A DNA stretch of 64,000 nucleotides from Basidiobolus meristosporus CBS 931.73 (GCA_002104905.1 MCFE01000006.1:186001-250000), one strand, 5' to 3'. Numbered from the stretch's first letter, positions 47,127 through 58,570 are shown. Translations and numbers: made by a program. The notes: generated by a model not told the origin, from the letters alone.

Positions 47127-48027
47127 TTAACGGAACTCGAAAGACGAAGAATACGGCTGTGGGATGTGCTGCAGTGAGAGTTGCTGGAACCATTCCGAGT
47201 TCTAAAAAGTGCAAATGCAAGTCAAGTCAGATCAGTTACGCGCTGACAAAAAGAATCAATCGAGGTTCGAACAACCTGGTGGTAGTAGAAGCCTAGTATT
47301 GTTCCGGTGGAGCGCTGAAAGCAAACATAATAGAACCCGGCAAAGCTAGCACCGTGGATGGAGCGGACATGGTGGTCAGGCACTAAGAAATGCTCTTTCC
47401 AGCGCATGAAGATGAAATCGTTGTCCATAAAATTGTACTGGAACCCATCCTGGTTGAACACGGTCGAAAAGTCCCCGAACGCAGGGAATTTAAGCTAGGT
47501 GGTTCGAAGGCCAAAGGTTCAATACTATACTGCAACGGTTGTGTTTGAGAGAAAGTTTACCCAGTGCTGCTTATCGATAAGTTCATCAGCTTCCCACTTT
47601 CTTGTTAAAAACGGGTACTTTGGGCCAATAATTTCCGCGTCAAAGAACGTGGTCAGTTCAGGAAGGTCGTCGGTCAGCCCCTTGATGTGCAAATAGCCAC
47701 ACAGGTAGGAATCACTTAGGTCAACATACTACTCGAGGTTTTGGACCAGCTTAATGAAAAGGATGGAAGCAAATTCACAATCAATATGCGAAGTACCTGT
47801 AAATGCACTTGCACTTCGTAACTGCTTCTTCCGCTCCGTTGTTGTCCCTGGAACTTGCTTCCCGAATATAAGGAGCACGTCCCACTAGAGGTGAGTCTTA
47901 CCGAGGAAATATTGGTAAGAATCCGTTTTTTAGATATGTGTTCCTCCTCGCGGTTATCCTCCACCGAGACGGGTTTCCGTCCAGAACCAAAACCAGTTCT
48001 CGAAACGAGACCTGAACTTACTGGCAT
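47127..48027 (-). CDS. gid4: GID complex substrate receptor GID4/Vid24
   Basis: Substrate-recognition subunit of the GID/CTLH ubiquitin ligase, which binds Pro/N-degrons of gluconeogenic enzymes. It is 230 residues, from four exons on minus: 48027-47797, 47728-47561, 47494-47276, 47201-47127; introns 66-74 nt, all GT/AG and phase 0. The beta-barrel region begins '[20 protein letters not shown]' (about 55), then '[20 protein letters not shown]', '[18 protein letters not shown]', '[19 protein letters not shown]' and '[13 protein letters not shown]', and ends 'SSSFEFR' as GID4 proteins do. The frame is open further upstream only through a GTG codon, so ATG 48027 is used. A GTAAGT right after Met-Pro could be an alternative splice donor, but no partner acceptor is needed. 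Sequence resembles animal GID4 strikingly, as far as I recall it. Confidence 0.93.
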
Positions 48028-49367
48028 TTTTCGCGACCCGTAATGAAATTTGCTCACGATTTCAAGGAACGAGTGTAGTACTGTGATTTAGACTGGACTT
48101 GGGAAATGTTTATAAAACGAAAAACGCCAGTCACGTACCGTCATTCGCAAAAAAAAATGGTTGTTCGAAAAAAAATGATCATAACAAATAAAACCAATCC
48201 ACCTGATCATCGGGGTTTTCCATGGATATTTGGTATTCGCTATGCGCTCGTCCAATGAGCCGTCACAGCAATCGCCCCAAATAAGCGATCGATGATTAGA
48301 GGATTCTGATACCATCACTCATACCTCGACCGTGAGAGCTGGGCTAGCGTGATGTGTTGGGTAGGCCATGCTGACTTCACGGATCCCGGACGAACGCTGG
48401 ATAAGAAACCCACCAACCCGTCCAAGATCCTTCTTGTTTGTAAATATCCTGGCTATGCAGTAATCCTACAGGGTTTGGGAAGTATCGCAGATAGGGCGGA
48501 GGCGTGGATTTGAAACCTGACGAGGCACATCCTCAAGTTCGAAACTGACCTAGCAATGAATATGAACTATGCTTGTTGTTGACTCTACGAAGCATAGATG
48601 GGCTTAGAGCCCATTGTATGGGTGGTGCGCCGAGTGTTTTGGGTCGTTCGATATGTAGGCACCTCTGGGGCGCTGGATTTCTGAATATACTGGAATGATG
48701 CGTCCATGGGTTAGTCTGTGCCATATCACACATGCTGAGCCAAGAGCTTAGATGGCCATGTTTTATTGTGTGTGTTTAGGTTTTATCTGTCAGAGGTGAT
48801 CAGAGAAAGTGGAGTATTGTTTCTTCCCAGTTCACATGGGTGTAGTCATTTTGAATCGATATAATGTCTGGTTGGATGTTCCAGATCTCTGTATAGGTGA
48901 GTTTTTGTAATTGTATCGTTTCATGTGTTGGTATGTGTTAAGGTAGATGGTGAATTTTCTTTGGAATATATGCTGAGCCAAGAGCCTGCCAGCTAGCAGC
49001 GCGATCTGTGCATCTAACTAGATCTCGGATATCCCACTCCCACGCCAATCACGTTCTCGATATATATTAAAACTCGCCCATAATCAATCGGCCGGATCTG
49101 AGGGAGCTGATTGGAGACGAGTGGATGCTTGGTCAGTAAGCGTAGTTGAAACGAAACGACGTCGGTGTTGACTGCATGAAACTCTGTGTTAATGTCATTA
49201 AGTATTACGCAAACTATGGCACTGATTGAACCCCTCACCCCAGGTTGTATACCACCGCCCCGTGCTATTCGATTTGAAGCACCCTCGGATGTTTCATCAT
49301 GGAACAGTGTAATGGGTGATCGGCATATATAACAATCGAATAATGCCCGCGTCCACATTGGAGCCAG
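48028..49367. other. Intergenic region
   Basis: 1.3 kb with no supported gene. Open frames at 48088-48318, 48533-48733 and 49014-49358 (minus) show no domain, signal peptide or splice logic. A TATA-like CATATATA at 49325-49332 precedes the small plus-strand frame at 49380. Confidence 0.4.
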
Positions 49368-49379
49368 ATGGGTGCGAAC

Positions 49380-49556
49380 ATGAGAAGATCTATTCCGTGG
49401 CTCTTCTTCGGCGGCGTTCTGTCGGTCACCGTAGCATTCCCTTTGGAGCTCTCGAAGCTCACCAAGCTAGTCCCTTTTCTAGATCCACCTTCGTACGTCT
49501 TGCATGACGACTACATCACCGCTGATAATGTTAATGGTCTCGCCATCAATCTTTGA
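49380..49556 (+). CDS. Possible small secreted peptide
   Basis: A 58-codon frame starting at ATG 49380 (an upstream in-frame ATG at 49368 would add four residues). It begins like a secretory signal: 'MRRSIPWLFFGGVLSVTVAF', with an Arg pair, a hydrophobic core and small residues near 17-19. The mature part would be about 38 residues, without cysteines ('LHDDYITADNVNGLAINL' at the end). A TATA-like element lies 48-55 bases upstream of the start. It is the only plausible plus-strand gene of the island. Alternatives: first exon of a longer gene, or chance. Low confidence. Confidence 0.3.
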   Translation: MRRSIPWLFFGGVLSVTVAFPLELSKLTKLVPFLDPPSYVLHDDYITADNVNGLAINL

Positions 49557-50051
49557 ATGTCTGTAATGAAATTACCCACGGATAAAAGACCGGCTAACCA
49601 TACTGAGCTAGCGTTCGAATGAATACAGTTAAACCAGTCACCTAATACTCCTCCACATATCAGGTTTGTGATTAGGGCGGTAGAGGAACCTGGCGAGTGT
49701 AGTGTCGATGGATGGCTGAGGGCAGCAGTGCCAGTGTTAAGAAATGATCAACTGTAGCAAGTTTCATGAACCTGATTCATATGACTCAATTTGACTGATG
49801 AATCCCTATGGGATGTGTAAGGTACCAAGTGCTTACCTAATCTTTCCCTTCAAACACAAAGAGGCTGACAACATAGAACAGATACGATGAAAGTTTAATG
49901 AATCTACCCCTGGTATTGGTTCCTGACCATTACATATTTGGGTTTGAGTTCGGATCGATTTCACAGAATTGATCATATATATAATATCATAATACAATAT
50001 ACATCTATTTACATCCATGGTTTACATCACACATTCGAGTCCATCCCGAGA
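49557..50051. other. Intergenic region
   Basis: No gene supported. A tRNA-like block appears on minus near 49572-49622 but does not fold into a complete cloverleaf (see rejected items). Confidence 0.4.
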
Positions 50052-50555
50052 CTATACACTTTGGTCGTTGAGAAGAAACTCCAAGCTCATTAGTGAGGAG
50101 CTCGCGGTATCAGAAATGGCAGGTGAAGATGATCGTTCAGAGCCAGAGTGGTAGGTCTCGTAGGATTCGCTGTCGGAGAAGGGTTTTTCTGAGCTCAAGC
50201 ACAGAGGCAATCTCTTCCCGGTGTTGTATGAGTGGATACGCTGATGTCTGGCGAGCTGATCAGTTCTAGCGAATCGCTTATTGCAACCGATAGCCTCGCA
50301 GATGTGCGGGCGCTCACCTGTGTGTGTGCGTAGATGCCGGGTTAGGTTATCATATCTAAAGAACGCTCTTTTACAGATATGGCAGTGAACCAACTTGCGA
50401 CAATGCTTGGAGGCTCTTCCAGAAGCCTTTCCATCATCTGGTGTTGATGTATTGTGTTGTAGTCGAAATACACGGATGGGCACATCTTGTGTGTCAGTTT
50501 GAGAAGAGCTATTGGTAATCCATCTGGATTGAGCAACTTGGTCAATTTGCAGCAT
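50052..50555 (-). CDS. Short C2H2 zinc-finger transcription factor
   Basis: Single-exon gene of 167 residues with two adjacent C2H2 fingers. Finger 1 spans about 58-78 (C-x2-C-x12-H-x3-H; contains 'RYDNLTRHLRTH'), the linker is TGERP, and finger 2 spans about 86-108 (C-x4-C; contains 'RTDQLARHQRIH'). Spacing and linker resemble CreA/Mig1 and other Egr-like regulators, which bind GC-rich boxes, but there are none of the other CreA regions, and it is far shorter. The C-terminus is serine-rich and acidic ('SDSESYETYHSGSERSSSP') and ends with a hydrophobic patch 'LMSLEFLLNDQSV', possibly a co-regulator contact. Start at ATG 50555; the open frame one codon earlier begins with TTG. Nuclear DNA-binding role is well supported; its targets are unknown. 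Confidence 0.85.
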   Translation of the reverse strand: MLQIDQVAQSRWITNSSSQTDTQDVPIRVFRLQHNTSTPDDGKASGRASKHCRKLVHCHICKRAFFRYDNLTRHLRTHTGERPHICEAIGCNKRFARTDQLARHQRIHSYNTGKRLPLCLSSEKPFSDSESYETYHSGSERSSSPAISDTASSSLMSLEFLLNDQSV

Positions 50556-53300
50556 CAAGAGTTGGTGAATGATGAGTTGGTAGGGAGCTGAAGTCAGGTC
50601 CAGCTAACTCTTTATATCCCTGTAGCTAGGGATTGATGGCCGATCAGAGCGCATAAGCCGCATACAAATATAAAGATCTTCTTAATCAGAGGGTCACCCA
50701 ATGATGCCTCTTCATTCTTGGGGAGGCGGCTAAAACGGCCTAGTTTCGAGGGGATGGGCTCATAGTGACATCACCGGAAAAGGAAGTGCATGAAACAACA
50801 ATAGGCGTGCATTATAGGCAGATTAAATCATGCTACTAATAACCTGTTGTAATCAAAGATGGCCTACTCGTATTCTGAATTGACAGAGTATATTGCCAAA
50901 AAATGGAATAACTACTTTCGGTGTTATAATTCCGCCTTACGCAAGAAATACTCAAGATCATTATCCTATGGCAGGGTTGGAGGCAGTCTGCCCTTGAAAT
51001 CGTATGATATCATTGTGATGATGTCGGGAATACCACTGACCTTGACGTCATTGATAAACTACCCACCCAGTAGAACAGCTAATGCGATGCCTAATAACAA
51101 GCATACCAGGTAAATCATGATCCTTATAATTCTCCCCTAGAGTTTACTGAAACGGATCACTTGCTCTATCTCAGCTAAGAACCAGGTTTTGATCATCATT
51201 CATAGGGCTGCAGTGTCAGTAGAGAATATAGCGCTTTCCAAGCGTCTCTCGGCTTGTTATGGAGGTGTAGTTTCAAGCTGAATGCGTGTACCCTACTGTC
51301 TGCCCCATGATGCTTCACATAATGCTCACCTAGAGGTTACGTCATTTCAGGATCTCTGGACTATTACTGCCCGGTAACTGATCTAATCAAGCCGGGCTTT
51401 CCCTATCTCACTCTAACAAAATATGATTGCTGGTACTACCAGAGTGTGTGCTGCGACAGCAGAATCAGATCGGTTGAATACGCCCAAGTATGATGTATAC
51501 AAACCGCAACTGATATAGCATGGTAATAACGTATGCTGGCGAGGGTTCGCGACGCAGTTTCCTTTGCAATGCCCTTGGACGTATTTGCCTAGACAATCAA
51601 CTAGTTTGGAGTGTACTCTGATTACCTAATTACACAAACGCAATGCTGACATACCGGGACTTCATCGTGATTAGGTCACTGATAATCACTATTCGGATTC
51701 TCAGAAGGATGCTGTTGCAGATCCGGTTCCAAACAGCTACAAAAGTGGTGTTGTGCCGCAAATTACTGGAAAATTTACCCATCTGCAAACGCCAAGAAGC
51801 CTTTTTGTCTACATCTATGGATTACGATATCCGCGTGTGACCATGCGAACCTGTTCAGGTGCAAGAATGGTGTAGATAATGCACACTAGGGACCCGTTTG
51901 ATTGGCGCTCCGTTGGTTTGGTTTAATTGTGTTGTAACCTCCATTCTCTTTACTCCCTTTTGGTGAGGGAGGCCTGCCAGAACGTGCCATTTCTCGAGGA
52001 ATGATCTACAACAATGGGAAAGTGGATCCGGGTTAACTGTATGTGTGAAATTCGGATTGGTGTTCAGCTCATATATTAGATCCAAAACTGAACGATGCCA
52101 ATGGATTGCAATGGAAACAGAGAAATCAAAGGAATCTGCACCATTTCCGAGTATGCTATCCATCAGTGGTCACCTGTATCAAACAAACCAGAATTGCCGA
52201 GTACATTTCATTCATTCAAGACCATAAATTGCCACACAAATTATCAGATATGCGGTTTTTTACCAGGCTTCAGTGGTCACTTACAATGACACAGGCCTGC
52301 TGAACCCAGGGGTTGTTGGATAAGAGCGCAATCAACATATATATATATGTTCGTGGGACTTGCCCCAAGTTTGGCTCTTTTCGTCGATTATTCATGGCCA
52401 CTAGAGGGAGGCATTGGTAAGATGAAGCTGTGCAAGTATTGGTCCGAGGCTGTTCGTCAACTCCGCATTTTGAAGTGCTGCGATCTCTATCTCTATACTA
52501 TTCCCATATCCGTCCCTTTCCAGTTTCCACTGGCACCTGGTGCAAATTCCACAAAGATCCGTCAGTGACCATGTGGCTTGTTAGATTCAAATCCATGATA
52601 AATACACTGGTCTGGATGCACCCTGCTAGCTGGGGTGCTGGTAAGTGAATGAACAGTAAATGGTCATGAGACTCTACCGTTATTTGGTCAACCACAGAAA
52701 GAAAGAAAGACCTTGGGGGCGCCGTGCAGTTGACGTAGGTAGCATCGGGAACTTGGTTCTGCTCCGAGATCAATTGAAATTAGCTGACCACTAATTTCAA
52801 GCCAATATTCACTCCTAATTAATCGACCACATGCAAAAAGATGTTCATGAGCAACCAGGTGCAGAGTCGACTGTCTGCAATAGTCTCGTTCTTTTCTTGC
52901 TCGAAAGCTGTCATCCAATACTCACATACACTCTGCCATTGAGGTTATGTTTCTGAGATCGTATCATGGAACAGCTGAGCCGTATGGCCAAGAAACTGTG
53001 AGATCAACCCGCCCAAAGAGTACTAATTCATATGCATGCTTTCCGATCAGGATTAAACTTTCTTTCCTAACAGATCATACGATGTGATTAGCGTTGCTCT
53101 TGGTTATTTATTTATCTCGATTCCGCGTTTTGTAGATGGAAATTAATTGAGAAACAGATCTTGCATAATAAGATCGCTCCCTGCATTACACAATCATAGT
53201 TTGGCAGAATTCATCAATTATACAGGTAGATTACCTTTATTCCAGTGACCAATGTGTGATCAATAAAGGAAAAGCCTTAAACGTTAGGAAAAACATTTTT
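50556..53300. other. Long intergenic region of the island
   Basis: 2.7 kb without a supported gene. The frame 50859-51113 (plus, 84 codons) and several frames near 51643-52918 have no motif, signal or consistent splice partner. CpG stays at host-like level to about 53.1 kb, so this is not obviously transposon sequence. A short AT dinucleotide run lies near 52340. Confidence 0.4.
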
Positions 53301-53808
53301 ATCATTTTCCAAGACATATTTGTTTCTAGTCTTTAATGTGTGTGTATTATTACACTTAGCAACTTCAGCTCTGAAGTGATTCATGTGGACTTCTCTTAGA
53401 GTTAATTTCATGTGATAGATAAGAATTCTTTAAATTATTGAAATCCCGGATATTGCCAAAAACCTTAACTCATTCAAGGACCCCAATTGTTGCTCCCTGG
53501 GACCTTCTTCAAAAAACACTCATCAATGGCTGCATGAAATGCTGCTGTATTCAATAATACTTCCTTTATTAAATAAGACTAGCAAGAACTGCATGCACTT
53601 TTAATCGCTAACCATTAGAAGTTACACAATAATTCTGAAGCAATTAGCACACTTTGTATCATTTATATGTGATTCTGAACTTGTTAATATCAAGGGGAGC
53701 GGGCTTGGTACCTATTATGTAGCTGTAGCAAATAAGATTACAATACGGGTCATAAACAGTGCAGCCATCTAAGCAATAGTAGTGCTGTATTCAGACTAAG
53801 CTTGTATG
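53301..53808. other. Island-to-repeat transition
   Basis: AT-rich sequence with few CpG and no gene. Repeat similarity resumes at 53809. Confidence 0.35.
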
Positions 53809-54060
53809 TGTTGTAAGAGTCTTGAGTAATACTGGATGTGATTGGGAGAACAAGTAAATATAGAGCTTTCACTTGGTGATTTGTGAAATATAAAATGTTA
53901 TTAATACTGTTGCATGGTTTTGTCAATGTTGCATACATATTACACTTCAGAATTCCTAGACAGTTGTGTGCAAAATTTTAAGGGTTGTTGTTCACTGCAA
54001 GAGTTCTCATATTCCAAACACTTAACATTTTGCTGAGAGAATCCAAACAAACTCAAACAA
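53809..54060 (-). repeat. Copia LTR fragment
   Basis: Starts TGTTGTAAGAGTCTTGAG like the other LTRs and follows them over roughly the first 200 bases ('GTGATTGGGAGAACAAGTAA'), then decays. The right end is not identifiable. Confidence 0.6.
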
Positions 54061-54519
54061 AAAGGTTAAGCCAGGCAATAGTACAGTACATAAGCTTTGG
54101 TCTATGTCAATTGGTCAAATATAGATATTCTAACATAAATACAAAACCAGCAATCCTCCCACACTACTAATTACTTGTATTAACCAAACCTTATGGTCTA
54201 AGGTATCTAGGCAAGTTTATGACAAACAATTTTTAAGTAAATCCATACTCCTCATAGGCTAGAGAGTAATCTAGGCTACACTTGTTTTCCCTTATAGCTT
54301 TAAATATATATGCAGTGATTTCTTAGGATAACAGCTAGTAACTAAGCTTAGTGATAACCTAAGGTTATCAAGATTTTTACATACTTGTCAAAAGCCCTCA
54401 GACTTTTGTACATATGCCTGAAACATCCATTAAGTCATTATCATCACCATATTTATAGGGCATGCATAAGTACTCAGATGCCTGATCTCAGCTTGGTAAG
54501 CAAAGCCAGAGCCACTAAA
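54061..54519. other. Unassigned AT-rich sequence
   Basis: No gene or clear repeat identity; it lies between two LTR copies of the same family and may be a decayed remnant. Confidence 0.3.
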
Positions 54520-54860
54520 TGTTGTAAGAGTTATGAGGCTATTGGAAGCCATTGGGAGAACAAGTTGAACATGTGGTTTATGCTTAATGATTCATTCAAT
54601 TTAGAAGTAATATATATTCCTTTACACAGTTTTTACAAAGCAAACACATGGAATATGTTTGGGAAAGCCCTAAGAGCATGTGTTTTGGGGCTGTCTGAGC
54701 AACTTGAAGATATTTCATGTTCTGAATTCCTATTTTTCTGGAGAAAATATTCTTAGTATATCACAAGTAGGAACTTGGACAGAGTTCTCTAAGAGTTGCT
54801 GACAATAGTCTTATTAACTAGGGTAGGCAAATATATAGGTGTATTACAAAATGGGCAACA
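54520..54860 (-). repeat. Copia LTR adjoining pol remnant
   Basis: About 341 bp, TGTTGTAAGAG to about CAACA, decayed near its end. The next bases ('GCCTCACTTAACTACTCAC') equal the polypurine junction of the family, so this is the 3' LTR of the pol fragment to its right. Confidence 0.7.
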
Positions 54861-56018
54861 GCCTCACTTAACTACTCACATTGACTGGTCTTAGCTTTGA
54901 ACTGAGATTTTCAAGGTTGTCATTAGTCAAGAGCTTAGTGAATAGACTTGTTCCATCATTCCAGCTGATCATAGTGCCCAATAGTGCCATAGCATGCCAG
55001 ATGGTGCTGGATCATGCCACAGAGTGCCAGATGGTGCCATACAGTGCCAATTTGGGATCAAAATTGGCATGCATATGACCCTAAAATATCAAATTAATAA
55101 CAAAATATACAGCACTTTCTGGCACTATGATCAATGGAACAATGGAACAAGTCTAATATGTTAGTAATCATTTCATCTGTAGGACTGTAGGACATGTTCA
55201 CTAAGTTATTCTTGATAGCTTCCCATATAAGATAATGTCTAGTATTCTTGTGCCTAGTTCAAGCATGAAAAGTTTTATTTCCACTTAATTGTATACATTC
55301 ATGGTTTTCTTAAAAAAATGCAAAGGTAGTTTCTTAATATAAGCCCAAATCCTTGAAGAGCTTTTGTAGTCACATTGCTTTTCTTACCACCTCACAGTCT
55401 GCCATATACTTTGCCTTTGAGGTGGAAAGTGCTTCAGTTGGTTACTTTCTAGAAATCTGCAAGTTTGTTCTATTAAAATGCAGAAAAGTGTGTGCTGTGG
55501 TGGTTCTTCTGTTGTTGGGGTTTTGCCCCAATCAGCAGCAGAGTAGCTCCAAAGATCCTGTTCTGAATCCTTATAGGTGTACTTAAAGTAGATAAGAGCA
55601 GATTGTCATGAGTACCTGAGAAATCTGATCAACTGCTGCAATATACTCAGACCCTTAATTTGGGTTATTTTAGCTGACAATTTCCTCTGCATATGAGATA
55701 TCTAGATCAAACTGCTAATTGTAGATGGGCAAGGGAACTCTGGGCTTTCAGATTGCACCAAACTCTCAGGATATAGCTCAGTATTAACCAAGTTGAGCTG
55801 GCTCATGGATATGTCTTCTTCAAGCTTCCCACTGAGATTCACTCTTTACATTCATTTGATAAATAAAGAACTTACACCTGTCTGCAAGAGCCAATGCTAC
55901 TCTGATGGTATTACACCTTCCTACCAATGCAAAGGTCTTAGTGTAGTTCAGTCATTCTGATTAATGGGCTATTGGGCACAAGTCTTGCTCTATATCTTTT
56001 GATAGTACCATTAACTTT
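54861..56018 (-). pseudogene. Copia pol remnant (RNase H side)
   Basis: Minus-strand relic matching 16421-17830 in order, with many stops: the end of RNase H (54861-54943, continuing 55158-55600), then the RT region with internal deletions up to 'CTTGCTCTATATCTTTTGAT' (compare 17800). It is interrupted by a foldback element at 54944-55154 and cut at 56019 by the Tnp2-type element. Confidence 0.7.
54944..55154. mobile_element. Foldback (TGCCA-rich) element, 211-bp copy
   Basis: Starts AGACTTGTTCCAT and ends ATGGAACAAGTCT with a perfect AAT duplication (54941-54943; 55155-55157). The inside has at least eight TGCCA/TGGCA units. It is a short, internally deleted member of the family at 28452-29785, inserted in copia RNase H sequence. 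Confidence 0.85.
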
Positions 56019-56100
56019 CCCTATTAAAAATAATTTGGTCCTGCAGGTAGATCCAATCTGGATCAGCCATCAAGATCCTGTCAGGAGACCAATTTTCTCA
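56019..56100. repeat. Left terminal inverted repeat of Tnp2-type element
   Basis: About 70 bp pair with 63095-63164 in reverse complement. Related single ends occur at 5369-5440 and 27940-27995. The outermost bases CCCTAT/CTCTAT/CCCAAT are not the CACTA of plant En/Spm elements. Confidence 0.65.
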
Positions 56101-56199
56101 CTTTCAGATCCCAGACACTGTATCACCTCCTGCAGTTGTGTGCATTGATTGGCTATTGCCTCTTTTTTACACTGCTTACTTTCTGACTCAACTGTTTCT

Positions 56200-57568
56200 C
56201 TTACTTTTCATGTCTAATAATTGATTTATTTCCATTGAAACTTCAGTTGTACCTCAATTGCCAATTGTATTGACCTATACAAGTCCCTATAACATACACT
56301 AACTTTGAGCCCAACCTCACATTCAACAAGTAACTCCATTAAAATCCACCACTCAATAAGTATTTCTGTTGTGATGCTTGGTTTCCATGACTTTGGTAGG
56401 AAATGGGCGGCTTTATGCCACTGTTCATTCACTGGTTCCCATATGTCCTGTTCTTCAGCCAGCACTACAAGGTCTAGCACCTCATCTGCCAGTCATTGCA
56501 GTAAATCTTTGCAATATTCAATTCCATTTTCTTGAGCACTGCTCTTGAAGAAGCACTGCAACCTCTTGGTGTGACTATTAATGTTCTAAAATTCCACTGA
56601 AGGCATTGTGATTACCTTTTGAGTTCTTGGCATTGTTACTTGGTCTGTCAGTGGGATCTCCATTCTGTCAGCAATGAAGAATGTGGAGGCTGTGGGAGAC
56701 AAATTGCCTTTCTCTGCAAACTCATCTATCTCACTGGAGTGCAGCTCAACTGGCTGCGCTTCCAAATCTTGCAAAAACTGCTGTTTCCTTGTTGGTAGTT
56801 CTTCTTGGCTATGATGGGGTTCAGTCTGTTCAAGGCTTACAGCATTAATTGGCAAGAACTGCATTTGTTTCTCATGCGTCCATGTCTCTGGCTTGGGAAG
56901 ACTTTTCTCCCTCTACCTTTTCCTTTATCACTGCCAGGATTTTCACTGCTACTTTGTCTGAGTGCCTCTTGTATTGAACTATATTTTCTCCTTGATAAAT
57001 GCTGCTCTGATGCATCTGTTTTGGCCTGCTTGTCCCTTGTTGGCACTATGCAGGCAACCAGATGCTTCATTCCTGCTTGTTTTGTGCTCTCAGCTCATGC
57101 TGTGATGGGCTCCCAAGGTAGACACTTGTGTTTACCACTGCCAGATCCTTCACTGCTACTTTGAATGATTGCTCCTTGAGTAGAAATATGCCTTTAACTT
57201 GATAATTGTTGTGCTGGTGCACCTGTGTCTGCCTGCTTTTCCATTATCAGCACCCTTTCAGCTACCTGTTGTTGCTTTGATGCTTGTATGGAGCTTTTGG
57301 CCCTGCTTGTAACAAGCTCTGGAGGAAGCTGCTGGTTTTTAGCCATTCCACCCTTGTACTACTGCCTTTGATAGTTTCTTCTACTCTTGAGATACTTTCT
57401 TAGCATACAAAGGCTGGCCCACAAACTATTTGCTTGTTTGAATCCAGGATAATGCTCATGGAACGAGTCAAGTGCATTCTGCTTGGCCTTGAGTTCCCAA
57501 TGGTCCCATTGAATGCCAGCCTAAAGGTATTGGTGTGCTGAACTTCCAACAGCCTGTTAAATGTTGAC
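56200..57568 (-). pseudogene. ORF X downstream region, broken
   Basis: Continues from the open ORF X. Coding pieces are 57070-56837 (SR/K-rich), 56864-56586 ('LHSSEIDEFAEKGNLSPTA') and 56480-56226 ('VVLAEEQDIWEPVNEQWHKA'), separated by stops. The same pieces occur in the same order in copies A and B, so the ancestral protein was probably 600-700 residues. Confidence 0.55.
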
Positions 57569-58294
57569 TTACTCTTCCTCATTGCACTCAAGAGCTTCAC
57601 AGATATTCAATGTCTTTTGATTTTCAGGCTTTGGTATAAACAATATATTATCTCCCTTCCATGCTGTGATGGGTTTTCCTGTGGGCTTTATCTTTGGGCA
57701 CTGTTGTTGTGCTTCAAAGACTATATGATGTTCCTTGGCTGCTTCATTTGGAAATGGCGCAATTATTGGCTGTGACATTGAGCTACTTGAGTTCCTTTGT
57801 TGCAGCAAAGATACTGCTTTCTCTACCTGGGAAATTGATTGCTCCACACCTTTTATCCGCTCATCCTGTTTCTGGACTATTTCCTGACTTCTCTGGGCCA
57901 TTGCATCTATCCTATCAGCCAATGCCATTAATTGCCACATTAGTGCTTTGGTATTAGCTGACAACATACTTACTAATACAGGTGGTGGTGATGCTATGAT
58001 GGCCACTTGCTGGTCTTCAACTGAAGGTACTGCTTTTGCTATATTCTCATCTGCCTCAGCATTATGGTCTGGTTGCAGCCCTGCAGAGATTCCCAATTGC
58101 CTACTTGACTGAGAGTGTGAGGAGTCAGCATTATTACCTTCAGTGGGCACACTGTCCACAGGACCTTTTTTAGTTGTTGCCCCACTTGTTGCACTGAATA
58201 TCAGAGCAAGCTGCTGTCCAACTGCTCCTCTGCTGCTGTCAGCAGTGGGGTTTGGTTGGGAACCAGACAACTTTGCTTTATTTTTTGGTGGCAT
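57569..58294 (-). CDS. ORF X N-terminal part, unknown transposon protein
   Basis: The longest open frame of the repeat family: 241 residues from ATG 58294 ('MPPKNKAKLSGSQPN'). A Ser/Thr/Gln-rich low-complexity region (about 5-105) precedes a helical stretch with coiled-coil character, about residues 120-185 ('LADRIDAMAQRSQEIVQKQD', then 'SQVEKAVSLLQQRNSSSS'). I recognise no enzyme or zinc motif. Four copies lie in this window, and next to Tnp2 it is probably the accessory gene of the transposon, comparable in position to TnpA of En/Spm; that function is inference. The downstream stop (57569) lies before conserved sequence, so even this copy is truncated. It could also be a Gag-like protein of an unrelated element. 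Confidence 0.5.
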   Translation of the reverse strand: MPPKNKAKLSGSQPNPTADSSRGAVGQQLALIFSATSGATTKKGPVDSVPTEGNNADSSHSQSSRQLGISAGLQPDHNAEADENIAKAVPSVEDQQVAIIASPPPVLVSMLSANTKALMWQLMALADRIDAMAQRSQEIVQKQDERIKGVEQSISQVEKAVSLLQQRNSSSSMSQPIIAPFPNEAAKEHHIVFEAQQQCPKIKPTGKPITAWKGDNILFIPKPENQKTLNICEALECNEEE

Positions 58295-58570
58295 ATATAT
58301 GGAAGTGAGTCCAACCAAAGGGGAAGTTGTGTTACATATATGTGTGTATGTGGTGCCACAACTTTATTTATAATGCTTATTATGGTGGATCATCATTGAG
58401 TCTTACATTCATGTAGGTGCAATGTCACAAATACAAGACTGTCTTAAATACACATGAGTAGTGACAAAAAAAATTATATAATAACATTACATTGTTAATT
58501 GTCAAATTGTTTGCCCATGGGCAAGATTACTTTGATACAACACCATAAGAGAAGAGAAAAAAAACTATGT

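Noticed and set aside
49014-49358. 114-codon open frame on minus
   Set aside because: No recognisable domain, overlaps the TATA-like box of the plus-strand candidate, and has no splice or start context.
49565-49625. tRNA-like sequence on minus, with a D-arm-like 'TAGCTCAGTATGGTTAG' and a possible anticodon loop
   Set aside because: The acceptor stem and T-arm do not pair and there is no GTTCGAATC box at the right place; at best a tRNA remnant. A tRNAscan-SE run would settle it.
50859-51113. 84-codon open frame on plus starting 'MAYSYSELTEYIAKKW'
   Set aside because: No family resemblance and no signal; length is within chance for this base composition.
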